A stretch of 45,760 bases of DNA from an uncultured Alphaproteobacteria bacterium (GTDB lineage: Bacteria; Pseudomonadota; Alphaproteobacteria; RF32; CAG-239): NCBI GenBank assembly GCA_905235385.1, contig CAJOLB010000006.1, forward strand, positions 1 to 45,760. The letters run 5' to 3'. The stretch's first letter is position 1; each line of letters starts with the position of its first letter. Shown here in pieces: positions 8,129 to 16,016 of this stretch. A program made the translations under genes and the position numbers. The notes below the pieces were generated by a model. That model did not search any database, was not told the origin of the DNA, and saw only the letters and a program-made list of their open reading frames with translations.

Positions 8129-8919
8129 TAATAGATGATAATTTACATATCGAGTTTGGAGATTGTCGAGTACTGCTAAAAAATGTTGAAACAAGCAGTA
8201 TTACTACTATTATAACCTCTCCTCCATACAATATAGGCAAGAAATATGGCAAATACCAGGATAATATAGACCTAGATGAATGGCTCCAATTAATAGAGGA
8301 TGTTTCGGAAGAAGCTTTTAGGGTTTTAAAACCAAATGGAAGTTTTTTTCTTAACTTATCTCCTATTCCCTACGGCAAGGATAAAGAGATATTGCCTTTG
8401 CCATATTTAGGTTACGATGCTTTACATAAAAAAGGATTCAAAATTCGAAACATTATTACGTGGACATTTAATAATATGCAAAACTGCATCAACCGGCTAT
8501 CTGGTCGATATGAAAATATTATTTGGGCTGTAAAAGATTTAGAAAATTATGTTTTTAATTTAGATGATATTCGAATTCCATATATAACCCAAAATGACAA
8601 ACGATTAGAAGGTGGTAAAGGACGCAATCCAACCGATGTATGGTACTTCAATAGAGTAAATAATATGACTAAAATGTCGCTTGGGTTAAAACATCCAACC
8701 ATATACCCTATCGAAATGATTGAGCGCATAATTAAGATGTCCTCCGATAAAAATGATGTGATACTTGATCCATTTTTAGGTAGTGGAACAACGGCTGTGG
8801 CTGCATTAAAATTAGGAAGAAAAGCTGTTGGGTTTGAACTTGATGCTTCATATGAGGCGGAAATCAAGAAAAGACTACTCCACGAATGTTGTCAAGGACA
8901 ACAATTAGAGATGTTTTAA
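8125..8919 (+). CDS. Beta-class DNA methyltransferase 2 (TTG start)
   Basis: A 264-residue relative of its neighbour, with TSPPYN at 31-36 followed by the same IGxKYG, and DPFLGSGTT at 215-223. I place the start at TTG 8125, which overlaps the previous stop (TTGA) and gives translational coupling; no in-frame ATG lies nearby. It shares the beta-class arrangement but the middle, target-recognition part differs from methyltransferase 1, consistent with the two methylating different strands or sequences. It probably protects DNA from the coupled nuclease upstream; this pairing is inferred from position only. Confidence 0.88.
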   Translation: MIIDDNLHIEFGDCRVLLKNVETSSITTIITSPPYNIGKKYGKYQDNIDLDEWLQLIEDVSEEAFRVLKPNGSFFLNLSPIPYGKDKEILPLPYLGYDALHKKGFKIRNIITWTFNNMQNCINRLSGRYENIIWAVKDLENYVFNLDDIRIPYITQNDKRLEGGKGRNPTDVWYFNRVNNMTKMSLGLKHPTIYPIEMIERIIKMSSDKNDVILDPFLGSGTTAVAALKLGRKAVGFELDASYEAEIKKRLLHECCQGQQLEMF

Positions 8920-9021
8920 CATTACGCAACTTCTTCTAAAGTTATAGGATCTATTTTATATCAAAATCAAAATTGCTTATACAGGGTAGAAAAATCAACT
9001 TCTGTTATCAAAAAATAAAAG

Positions 9022-10029
9022 TTAATAATGAGCTTCTAATTTTGCAGTACATTCTGTAAATTGAGGATTTTCTTTAATTATATTTAGCGCATAATTAAAA
9101 CAATTATGCTTTGCAATTAAGTATCTACTAGAATAGCATAGTTGCAGATAATTGAAAAAATCTGTAACACCCTTTTGATATATACATCCACCTGTTTCCA
9201 TAGTTGTATAAGTTTCATATAAATAATTCTGGCAATTAGACTGAGCATTGTATGGTGGCACCAAAGTTTTACAATGATATGCTAAAATTATGTGAGAAGA
9301 TAATGGCATATAAATTTCTATACCAGGTACAAGAATTCCAATATTACCATAAGGTCCGTAATGTTTTTTATTATGCAAAACAACAGGAGAATCAGAAACA
9401 TATAAATTATCATCTATGGTATCAATTAAAAATATGTTTTTTGTATAAAATAATATATTTGCAAAAGTTATAGTTTCTTCTCCTAAAAATTTTAAGCTCA
9501 TAAACTTGGCTGAAATATCAAAATTATTTCCAATATTATCTTCTACCCAATCTTTATACGAAACAGTGCTTTGTAATCCAGCATCATAAAACTGTTTTAC
9601 TTTATTGGCAGTGGATTCCATAATTGTTTTTAAATCATTACGAAAATGTGAGGTTCTTAGCATTTGTAATGATATGAATATACATAACATAAATCTTTCT
9701 TTATCGCTAAGTATTGTTACGTTTTTATTTGACAATATCTTTTTTACAATTTCCCCCGTTTTAGTTTCTATTTCTGTAATTGCTTTATCACAAGATAAAT
9801 AAATATCTTTGGGAATTTCACCAAATTTACGCTCTAATAGTCCTTTTATTTTAGATTGATTTTCACACAACTCCTCCAGAGATAAATTGTAAAAATTATC
9901 TTGAGAACAAACACTTTTTATACTTTTTTTTTCAATACGTCCCGTTTTTTTATCATATCTATAAACCACTTTATGCTCTGAAAAGTTTTTTAGTAAAAAT
10001 TGTGGAACGTAATGTTGATTTGAACCCAT
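9022..10029 (-). CDS. DUF4238 protein, defence-island type
   Basis: A 335-residue protein with the DUF4238 start HYVPQFLLKNF at 6-16 followed by YRYDKKTG, and the later block LYVSDSPVVLHN with PLSSHIILAY. The biochemical role of this family is not established; members are frequent beside restriction and other antiviral genes. It has a ribosome binding site AAGGAT. It faces the methyltransferases (convergent) and is the last gene before the right direct repeat, so it most likely belongs to the island. No signal peptide or membrane segment is seen. Confidence 0.8.
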   Translation of the reverse strand: MGSNQHYVPQFLLKNFSEHKVVYRYDKKTGRIEKKSIKSVCSQDNFYNLSLEELCENQSKIKGLLERKFGEIPKDIYLSCDKAITEIETKTGEIVKKILSNKNVTILSDKERFMLCIFISLQMLRTSHFRNDLKTIMESTANKVKQFYDAGLQSTVSYKDWVEDNIGNNFDISAKFMSLKFLGEETITFANILFYTKNIFLIDTIDDNLYVSDSPVVLHNKKHYGPYGNIGILVPGIEIYMPLSSHIILAYHCKTLVPPYNAQSNCQNYLYETYTTMETGGCIYQKGVTDFFNYLQLCYSSRYLIAKHNCFNYALNIIKENPQFTECTAKLEAHY

Positions 10030-10195
10030 TGAAATTTTATCCTTGTATTATAGTCACTACTCTTATTTATAATTTAGTGTATTGGATATGTAATCGCAAG
10101 TATTCGACCGATTTAAATCCAACCCCGGGTTCTTAACAACCAGAAGTTAGCCTGTTCAAAAATCAAAATTTTATCTCGCAAACTGCAAGCTCACT

Positions 10196-10226
10196 CCAGC
10201 CAATAAAAGAGCCGCCTTTATGGCGG
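10196..10226 (+). repeat. 31-bp direct repeat, right copy
   Basis: Identical to 3898-3928. It lacks the rest of the tRNA and the right outer arm of the inverted repeat, and continues into eight T residues. It also acts as a terminator (GCCGCC/GGCGGC stem). In 10030-10195 no gene is seen; the stretch is AT-rich apart from CCAACCCCGGG near 10120. Confidence 0.75.
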
Positions 10227-10235
10227 CTTTTTTTT
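10210..10235 (+). terminator. Terminator hairpin in the right repeat
   Basis: AGCCGCC and GGCGGCT pair around TTTA(T), followed by a run of T. It may have been the original terminator of tRNA-Gln before the island inserted. Confidence 0.7.
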
Positions 10236-10246
10236 GTGATATCATT

Positions 10247-10678
10247 TTAAAAATACATTTTAACAGTATTACCCTCTGCCTCGCATGTCCCTCCGCCGTT
10301 TATTTCCACACGATTGACAGCAGCTTCATTATTTCTGCAGACTTGGCACAACCGTGCATTTAAATGATTAAATTCAAGCACGGTTTCATAACCTTGGCTT
10401 GAGATATTCCAGTCAATCCCTTGAAAGCCGTTAAAAGAAACCACCGATCTATCAATCTGCATGTTCTGCCCATTCATCTGAATATCTGTAATCAAACGGA
10501 TCAAATCATCTTGAAAACGCAAGTTGTTTAAGGCGCCCTGCCCTTTGGCAATCATTTGTGCATCATTTACCCCCATCGCACCACCGATTGCAAGAGTCCC
10601 TAACGCATCTGCCATTTGTGCACTTGCCACATTTACTGTCAAAAAAATTGAAAGTATTGTTAAAACTATTTTTTTCAT
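10247..10678 (-). CDS. Secreted protein with a pilin-like C-terminal disulphide region
   Basis: A 143-residue protein with a signal peptide (MKKIVLTILS ... ASA, cleavage near residue 20). The C-terminal part reads LEFNHLNARLC, CRNN, then VEINGGGTC and NTVKMYF, a pattern like the C-terminal Cys-containing region of secreted type IV pilin-like (PilS-type) proteins. This resemblance is weak and based on pattern only. Ribosome binding site GAGGAATTT. It is a single gene between the island and the WYL regulator. Confidence 0.7.
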   Translation of the reverse strand: MKKIVLTILSIFLTVNVASAQMADALGTLAIGGAMGVNDAQMIAKGQGALNNLRFQDDLIRLITDIQMNGQNMQIDRSVVSFNGFQGIDWNISSQGYETVLEFNHLNARLCQVCRNNEAAVNRVEINGGGTCEAEGNTVKMYF

Positions 10679-10769
10679 ATCAAATTCCTCAGTTGTTATT
10701 TTCTTCTGTTTTTAACACATCAGAAAACTTTTTTCAATATCAATCTCTATGTTTTCCTGCCCTATGCGC

Positions 10770-11729
10770 TCAGTCTTTTTGAGCCGGACTTTTGGGCTTG
10801 ATAACCTTAACATGATTACCCCATGTATATAAAAACCAATCCATTTCCATTTTTCCGCCGGCTTTGAATTTAACGGTTAGTGTTCCGTCCGGATTTTCAA
10901 TCAGCTTTTGTTTAGGGTGAAAGACAAAGTTTTTCGCCTCCTCTGCCACTTCGTCATCAAAAAGCCACTCGACTTCAAAAGGCTCTTCATGAAACGCGCC
11001 GAAAGATTCTTCCGCATATTTTTGCAAATCAAATTCCGAACTGTCAAAAACATCAGGCAAAAGCTCAACATTTTTGATGTGTTGTAACGAAAAATTATGC
11101 GCCTTGCCGTTGTCAAAACCGTCATTATGTTTTGCAACCAAATAGTGATCTCTCTGTCCATATAAAAAACCGTATGGCACAAGTTTATAAACATGAGCCT
11201 TTGCAGAGCCTTTGGCTTGATATAACATTTTGATATGATGACAAGAAAGAATAGCTTGACGCAATGTATTCAAAATCTCTTTATTAAGTTCGATGCGCGG
11301 CCCGGGGCGCAAAACCAACCCCTCTGCCTTCATCAGCTCATCTGCATCAACCTCGATTTTATTCTTCTGCTCGGGCTTTAAAAGGTTGCGCAGCTTGATT
11401 TCAACTCTTGACAATGTGTCGGCCTTTTCTTTCAAATTGCTCTGCTTTAAGCTATCAATCGCAGTTTTAAAAACAGCTAATTCTTCAGCGGAAAAAGAAA
11501 TAAAACTGTTTAAACTTCGCTGAGAAATCCGCCAACGTTTTGTACGCTCGCCTGTTTCAACTTCTTCCATTTGCGGAAAATATTTTAACAACGCGTTTCT
11601 CATACGTTCGGCGGTTCGGCGCGAAACATTATACTTTTGTGCAATATCTTCAAGAGAAATCCCCTCGCTTGATTCTTGCATAACAAGAGCCAAATCAAAA
11701 AGGTCATACATTTTTTCATAATTTGCCAT
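10770..11729 (-). CDS. WYL-domain transcriptional regulator (HTH-WYL-WCX)
   Basis: A 319-residue regulator. An N-terminal winged helix (ISLEDIAQKYNVSRRTAERM, about residues 24-43) precedes a WYL domain (LVPYGFLYGQRDHYLVAKH, about 184-202) and a C-terminal WCX-like extension. WYL domains sense ligands, often nucleic acid or nucleotide-related; relatives such as CapW and BrxR repress antiphage operons. It is transcribed divergently from the nuclease-like gene at 11851, with about 120 bp between the start codons, so that gene is the natural candidate target. Ribosome binding site AGAGGTG. The family is secure; the target is inferred. Confidence 0.88.
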   Translation of the reverse strand: MANYEKMYDLFDLALVMQESSEGISLEDIAQKYNVSRRTAERMRNALLKYFPQMEEVETGERTKRWRISQRSLNSFISFSAEELAVFKTAIDSLKQSNLKEKADTLSRVEIKLRNLLKPEQKNKIEVDADELMKAEGLVLRPGPRIELNKEILNTLRQAILSCHHIKMLYQAKGSAKAHVYKLVPYGFLYGQRDHYLVAKHNDGFDNGKAHNFSLQHIKNVELLPDVFDSSEFDLQKYAEESFGAFHEEPFEVEWLFDDEVAEEAKNFVFHPKQKLIENPDGTLTVKFKAGGKMEMDWFLYTWGNHVKVIKPKSPAQKD

Positions 11730-11850
11730 ATCACACCTCTGCTTAATCTCTAAGTTGTTTATCCGCCATATTCTGTCGTATTAAAAATATATAATAAAAT
11801 TTAATAAATGGTGTATAGAATAAAGAAAAATGAATAAAAGGGTTATCAAA

Positions 11851-13311
11851 ATGTATCTGTCAAAATCTGATTATCTGATGGGGCTTAATTGTGTCAAAGC
11901 TTTGTGGCTCAAAAAAAATCGCAAAGAAATAATGCCGGAATACGATGAGGCAACACTTGCCTCTTTTAATATCGGCAATCAGGTGCAAGATTTGGCTCGC
12001 GGTTTTTACAAAGACGGAATTATGGTTGAAGCTGAAAGTTGGGATGTTGAAAACGGCTCACTATTAACAAAAGAATTGAGCCTAAAACATAATGTCCTTT
12101 TTGAGGCTTTTGCAAAACTGTCAAACGGCTGTTTTTGCCGAATTGATATTTTAGCTAAAAACAGCAATGCATGGGATATGATTGAAATTAAATCGTCAAC
12201 CGGTGTTAAAGATTATTACCTTGATGACTTAGCTTTTCAAAAATATGTTTTTGAAAACGCCGGTTATCCGATTAAACGTTGCAAAGTATTGCACCTTAAC
12301 AGTAATTATGTTCGCCACGGAAAACTTGATATTAAAAAGTTGTTTGCTGAAGATGACGTAACGGAAGCCGTCATTCAGAGGCAATCTGAAGTTGAAATGT
12401 ATGTCAAAGGTATGCTCTCATACCAATCCATGCCCGACGAACCGGAAGTTAAACTTCATTGTGGCTGTTCTGACTGCCCTTTTTACGGTTATTGCGGGAA
12501 AGATGTGCCAGAATATTCAATATTTAACTTGCTTCACGCAGCTAAGGCAGATGAATTTTATAACACTACAAATTCGTGCGATATTCATGATTTGCCCTTA
12601 GCTTATTGCACAACCGATAAGCAGTTGATAGATCGAGACTGCTTTTTAAATAATAAGATCCATGTTGAAAAAGAAAATATCAAGGAATGGCTACGAGGCC
12701 TAAAGTACCCGCTCTATTATCTTGATTATGAAACGGTTATGCCTGCAATCCCGATGTTTGATAACACATCGCCATATTCGCAAGTTCCGTTCCAATTTTC
12801 TTTACATATTCAAAAAACACCTCAAGGAGAATTGGAGCATATTGAGTTTTTACACCAAGAGCGTTCTGACCCGCGGCGTTTCCTTGCCGAAGCATTGGTA
12901 AAAAGTTGCGGAAAAAAAGGTTCCGTTGTGGTATATAACCAACAATTTGAAAAAACACGCAACAAAGAATTAGCTGATTTATTTCCCGATTTAAAAGCTG
13001 ATATTTTAGCCATCAATGAACGTGTGGTTGATCAGTTAGTACCTTTCAGAAATCGTTATTTATATAGCCCGAAACAAAAAAGTTCTGCTTCGATTAAATA
13101 TGTATTGCCGGCATTTTCTGATTTGTCATATAAAGGAATGGATATTGCAAACGGCGGTGATGCCATGAGCAAATATTTAGCATTTTTAGAAGGCTTTCAA
13201 ACAGCAGATGAAAGCAAAAAAATGTTTGATGATTTGCTCAAATATTGTGGACAAGATACCTTTGCCATGGTGGTTTTAATGGACGTTTTGTATAAGTGGG
13301 CTGAAAAGTAA
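11851..13311 (+). CDS. DUF2779 protein with Cas4/RecB-like nuclease module
   Basis: A protein of 486 residues (starting MYLSKSDYLMGLNCVKALWL). The start at 11851 is preferred over 11830 because AAAAGGG precedes it and family members begin there. The N-terminal half resembles PD-(D/E)XK exonucleases of the RecB/Cas4 type: MIEIKSSTG supplies the E-x-K, and a four-Cys region (CGCSDCPFYGYCG) looks like an Fe-S or zinc site. The C-terminal DUF2779 region has LYYLDYETV and a late CGQDTFAMV, typical of a DnaQ-like RNase H fold. A nucleic-acid degrading role is likely; the biological process is unknown. It is divergent from the WYL regulator. Confidence 0.85.
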   Translation: MYLSKSDYLMGLNCVKALWLKKNRKEIMPEYDEATLASFNIGNQVQDLARGFYKDGIMVEAESWDVENGSLLTKELSLKHNVLFEAFAKLSNGCFCRIDILAKNSNAWDMIEIKSSTGVKDYYLDDLAFQKYVFENAGYPIKRCKVLHLNSNYVRHGKLDIKKLFAEDDVTEAVIQRQSEVEMYVKGMLSYQSMPDEPEVKLHCGCSDCPFYGYCGKDVPEYSIFNLLHAAKADEFYNTTNSCDIHDLPLAYCTTDKQLIDRDCFLNNKIHVEKENIKEWLRGLKYPLYYLDYETVMPAIPMFDNTSPYSQVPFQFSLHIQKTPQGELEHIEFLHQERSDPRRFLAEALVKSCGKKGSVVVYNQQFEKTRNKELADLFPDLKADILAINERVVDQLVPFRNRYLYSPKQKSSASIKYVLPAFSDLSYKGMDIANGGDAMSKYLAFLEGFQTADESKKMFDDLLKYCGQDTFAMVVLMDVLYKWAEK

Positions 13312-13569
13312 CTACATACCGACAAATGTCAGACATTCCTGTCTGCTGTCATTGTGATCTATCTGCCAACAATAACTGGAATCTTTTTTGACTATGGCTA
13401 AGCAATAGTTTCTTTGATTGTTATTAGCGATTTGCCAACAATAGCTATCACTTTTTTGAGAAACAGCCAGACAAAAATTGCGCCGATCAATATCAGATAT
13501 TTGCCAACAGTCAGCATATGCTAAGGTGGGGAGCAAATAAACCGCCAAAATACAAATAAGCTTTTTCAT
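13312..13569 (-). CDS. Secreted Cys-repeat protein (three CWQI units)
   Basis: An 85-residue protein with a signal peptide ending AYA, followed by three tandem units of 23 residues, each starting CWQI, with a second Cys in the context RxxCLA and ending SY. The third unit is shortened. The even Cys count (two per unit) suggests disulphides in the periplasm. There is a strong ribosome binding site AGGAGATT. It ends immediately next to the convergent DUF2779 stop. No family is recognised. Confidence 0.75.
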   Translation of the reverse strand: MKKLICILAVYLLPTLAYADCWQISDIDRRNFCLAVSQKSDSYCWQIANNNQRNYCLAIVKKDSSYCWQIDHNDSRQECLTFVGM

Positions 13570-13639
13570 AATATAATCTCCTGAAATCTACCATAGGTCA
13601 CAAAAGCAAATTTTGCAATCAATTAATTTTTATATTATA

Positions 13640-13678
13640 CGACACATTTTGTCGCACTGGCATTTTATATATAAAATG
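13640..13678. promoter_or_regulatory. Palindromes upstream of the AAA gene
   Basis: A perfect 18-bp palindrome CATTTTATATATAAAATG (13661-13678) follows CGACA and TGTCG (13640-13654). They lie between the divergent starts at 13569 and 13701, where operators would be expected. No regulator can be named. Confidence 0.4.
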
Positions 13679-13700
13679 TAATCAAACGAAAGGAATTGCA

Positions 13701-15749
13701 ATGCGAAGAAGATCTTTAAAAACCATATCAACATCAACCAAAAGCAACTTTGAAAAAAAACAAATGTTTGCCTATCTCGAAGCATTTTTATCAAAAAAAG
13801 CAAACATTAAAAACTTTTTGGAAAAAATTGCAGAGTGGTATGATGATTATGGTTCAAAACAAATAAAATGTATATTAATGAGCAGTGAAGAACTTGAAAA
13901 ATATGATGATTTTAAGACCTTCTCAAAAAAGAAACCTCATGATGCCATAAAAAGGACGGATATTCTTTATCAAAAAATCTGTTCTGAAATAATCACAATC
14001 AAGTCAATCTCAACAAGTCCGTTACAGCAAAAAATTGAAAACGTTTCCAAGTTAATAAAATTGTCTGACATCGAAAAAGACATATTAGGCTATTATGTGC
14101 GCCTAAAATTTAATGCTGATGTCGAAAACCTAAAAAACACATTATTGGGACATTGTAATGATTCCAAAACATCAAGCTCTTTATTTTTGAAATATTCCGA
14201 AAATCAGATCGATAATTATTTAAATCCGAGTGACAAACTCATTTCTTGCGGGCTGCTTGATATGGAATATGACGGAGATATCAGATTAAGCCCGAACGGA
14301 TCACAGCTTTTTTCTCAAAAATTTAAGAATGTAAAAGATCTGAAAAAAATAATCTTAGGTGCACAACTGATGCCCACACTCCTTTGGAAAGATTTCAAAG
14401 ATATTGCCGACAAAGATTATTGCTCAAAACTCTTAAAAAAGAGTGTCACTTCAAATTGTCAAGGGATAAATATTTTATTTTACGGCGAGCCGGGTACGGG
14501 CAAAACAGAATTTGCAAAAACATTATCTCATAAGGCCGGTGTTGAGTTATATGCAATCGGTGAAAAATACGACGACAAAGGCCGTATGGAATGCTTGAAC
14601 ATGGCACAAAACACCATTCACAAATCAGATAAAGTCTGTTTTTTAATTGATGAAGCAGATGATTTAATATGTGAAAAGAAAATTCATATCAACCGCGTTT
14701 TAGAAAACAACACAACCCCTTGCATATGGATTGTTAATTCTATTCGTTATTGGGACAAGGCTTATCTTCGCCGCTTTACTTATGCCATAGAATTCAAAAA
14801 ACCATGTTTAGAAACCAGAACAGAAATCATCAAAAAATCGCTGAACCGATATAACATTAAAATCGACAACAAAAAAGCCGAAGAACTGGCAAAAGAATAT
14901 AGTTTAACCCCATCGTTTATTGCAAGCGCCGCAAAAACGGCTCAAATTATAAAAGGGGGTATAAAAGAGGTATGTCAAAATCTTGATGCAATGGAAAAAG
15001 CCTATAACAACGGCATGGAAAAACCCAAAAAAACAGAAAAGAAAAAGGATGAAAAAAAGCCGATGGATTTCAATGTTGCCTTGCTCAATACCGATACGGA
15101 TTTGGCAAAATTAGCAGAACAAATTAAAGCGCTTAAAAGAAACAAGTTTTCACTTTGTTTATACGGCGTTTCAGGCACCGGAAAATCAGCTTATGCCGAA
15201 TATCTCGCCGAACAATTAAAAATACCTGTCGTAAAAAAACGCTGTTCTGATTTGCTCTCTAAATGGTTTGGCGAAACGGAACAAAATATCGCCCATGCAT
15301 TTAATGAGGCTAAAGACAAACGTGCTTTATTGATTTTTGATGAAGCAGACAGCTTTTTATATACCAGAGAAGGTTCAACGCATTCTTGGGAGGTAACGCA
15401 GGTCAATGAAATGTTGACTCAGATGGAAAAGCATGAATTTCCGTTTGTTTGTACCACAAACTTAATGGATAATTTAGACAAGGCTTGTTTGCGCCGTTTT
15501 ACCTTCAAGGTGGAATATAAATATATGACACCTGAACAAAACGCACTTGCCTTTGAGCATTTTTTTAACATCAAAGACGTTGACTTATCTCACCTCACCA
15601 CACTTGCGCCCGGAGATTTTGTTGTGGTCAAAGAAAAGGCGGAAATCATGGGCTATATGGAGAATAAAGACGAGCTGATTAAAATGCTTGAAATGGAACA
15701 ACGGCAGAAAACACCGATTGAAAAGACACATCATATCGGTTTTCTATAA
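13701..15749 (+). CDS. Tandem AAA+ ATPase
   Basis: A 682-residue cytosolic protein with an N-terminal region of no recognised fold (about 1-235) and two AAA+ modules. Module 1 has Walker A G262EPGTGKT269 and Walker B FLIDEAD; module 2 has G489VSGTGKS496 and LLIFDEAD, followed by the arginine motif LRRFTF. A Lys-rich linker near residue 440 separates them. The layout resembles Cdc48/SpoVK-type remodelling ATPases. It has a good ribosome binding site AAAGGAAT. The small gene and the GmrSD-type enzyme follow on the same strand. Substrate is unknown; a defence role would be inference from context. Confidence 0.85.
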   Translation: MRRRSLKTISTSTKSNFEKKQMFAYLEAFLSKKANIKNFLEKIAEWYDDYGSKQIKCILMSSEELEKYDDFKTFSKKKPHDAIKRTDILYQKICSEIITIKSISTSPLQQKIENVSKLIKLSDIEKDILGYYVRLKFNADVENLKNTLLGHCNDSKTSSSLFLKYSENQIDNYLNPSDKLISCGLLDMEYDGDIRLSPNGSQLFSQKFKNVKDLKKIILGAQLMPTLLWKDFKDIADKDYCSKLLKKSVTSNCQGINILFYGEPGTGKTEFAKTLSHKAGVELYAIGEKYDDKGRMECLNMAQNTIHKSDKVCFLIDEADDLICEKKIHINRVLENNTTPCIWIVNSIRYWDKAYLRRFTYAIEFKKPCLETRTEIIKKSLNRYNIKIDNKKAEELAKEYSLTPSFIASAAKTAQIIKGGIKEVCQNLDAMEKAYNNGMEKPKKTEKKKDEKKPMDFNVALLNTDTDLAKLAEQIKALKRNKFSLCLYGVSGTGKSAYAEYLAEQLKIPVVKKRCSDLLSKWFGETEQNIAHAFNEAKDKRALLIFDEADSFLYTREGSTHSWEVTQVNEMLTQMEKHEFPFVCTTNLMDNLDKACLRRFTFKVEYKYMTPEQNALAFEHFFNIKDVDLSHLTTLAPGDFVVVKEKAEIMGYMENKDELIKMLEMEQRQKTPIEKTHHIGFL

Positions 15750-15792
15750 ATGAAATTTTAAGATATTTATGATAATAAAACAGGAGACTAAA

Positions 15793-16014
15793 ATGGAAGA
15801 CCTACCTGAGCGACAAAAATTAGCCAAAGCCAGAATGGAGGGTGTGCAAGCTATCTGCACCTCAGTAAGCATTGACTTTAAGCCGGTATTAAATAAGGTC
15901 AAAGATCTGGTTAATACGAACGCTCCCAAAGAAGAAATTATTAAAGAGATAGACAGCTTGCTTGGTCTTATTGCTCAAATGGAAAGGTTTAGCCATAGAA
16001 AAAAGGAGAAATAG
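15793..16014 (+). CDS. Small helical protein preceding the GmrSD enzyme
   Basis: A 73-residue protein, charged and probably all helical, with no signal peptide or known motif. I use ATG 15793, preceded by CAGGAGACT, rather than the upstream ATG at 15769. It lies 43 nt after the AAA gene and 2 nt before the GTG start of the GmrSD enzyme, so it is almost certainly cotranscribed and perhaps coupled with the latter. It could be an accessory or control factor of the nuclease; no homology supports this. Confidence 0.7.
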   Translation: MEDLPERQKLAKARMEGVQAICTSVSIDFKPVLNKVKDLVNTNAPKEEIIKEIDSLLGLIAQMERFSHRKKEK

Positions 16015-16016
16015 AA

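Larger units (their letters stand above)
3929..10195. mobile_element. Putative genomic island inserted at tRNA-Gln
   Basis: The interval between the two 31-bp repeats contains restriction and modification genes, a broken restriction-gene remnant, a GC-rich hairpin cluster and very AT-rich coding sequence. Without it, tRNA-Gln and its terminator would lie directly beside the secreted-protein gene at 10247. No integrase or transposase is present, so the island may have been moved in trans, may have lost its integrase, or the repeat may have another origin. Confidence 0.5.
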
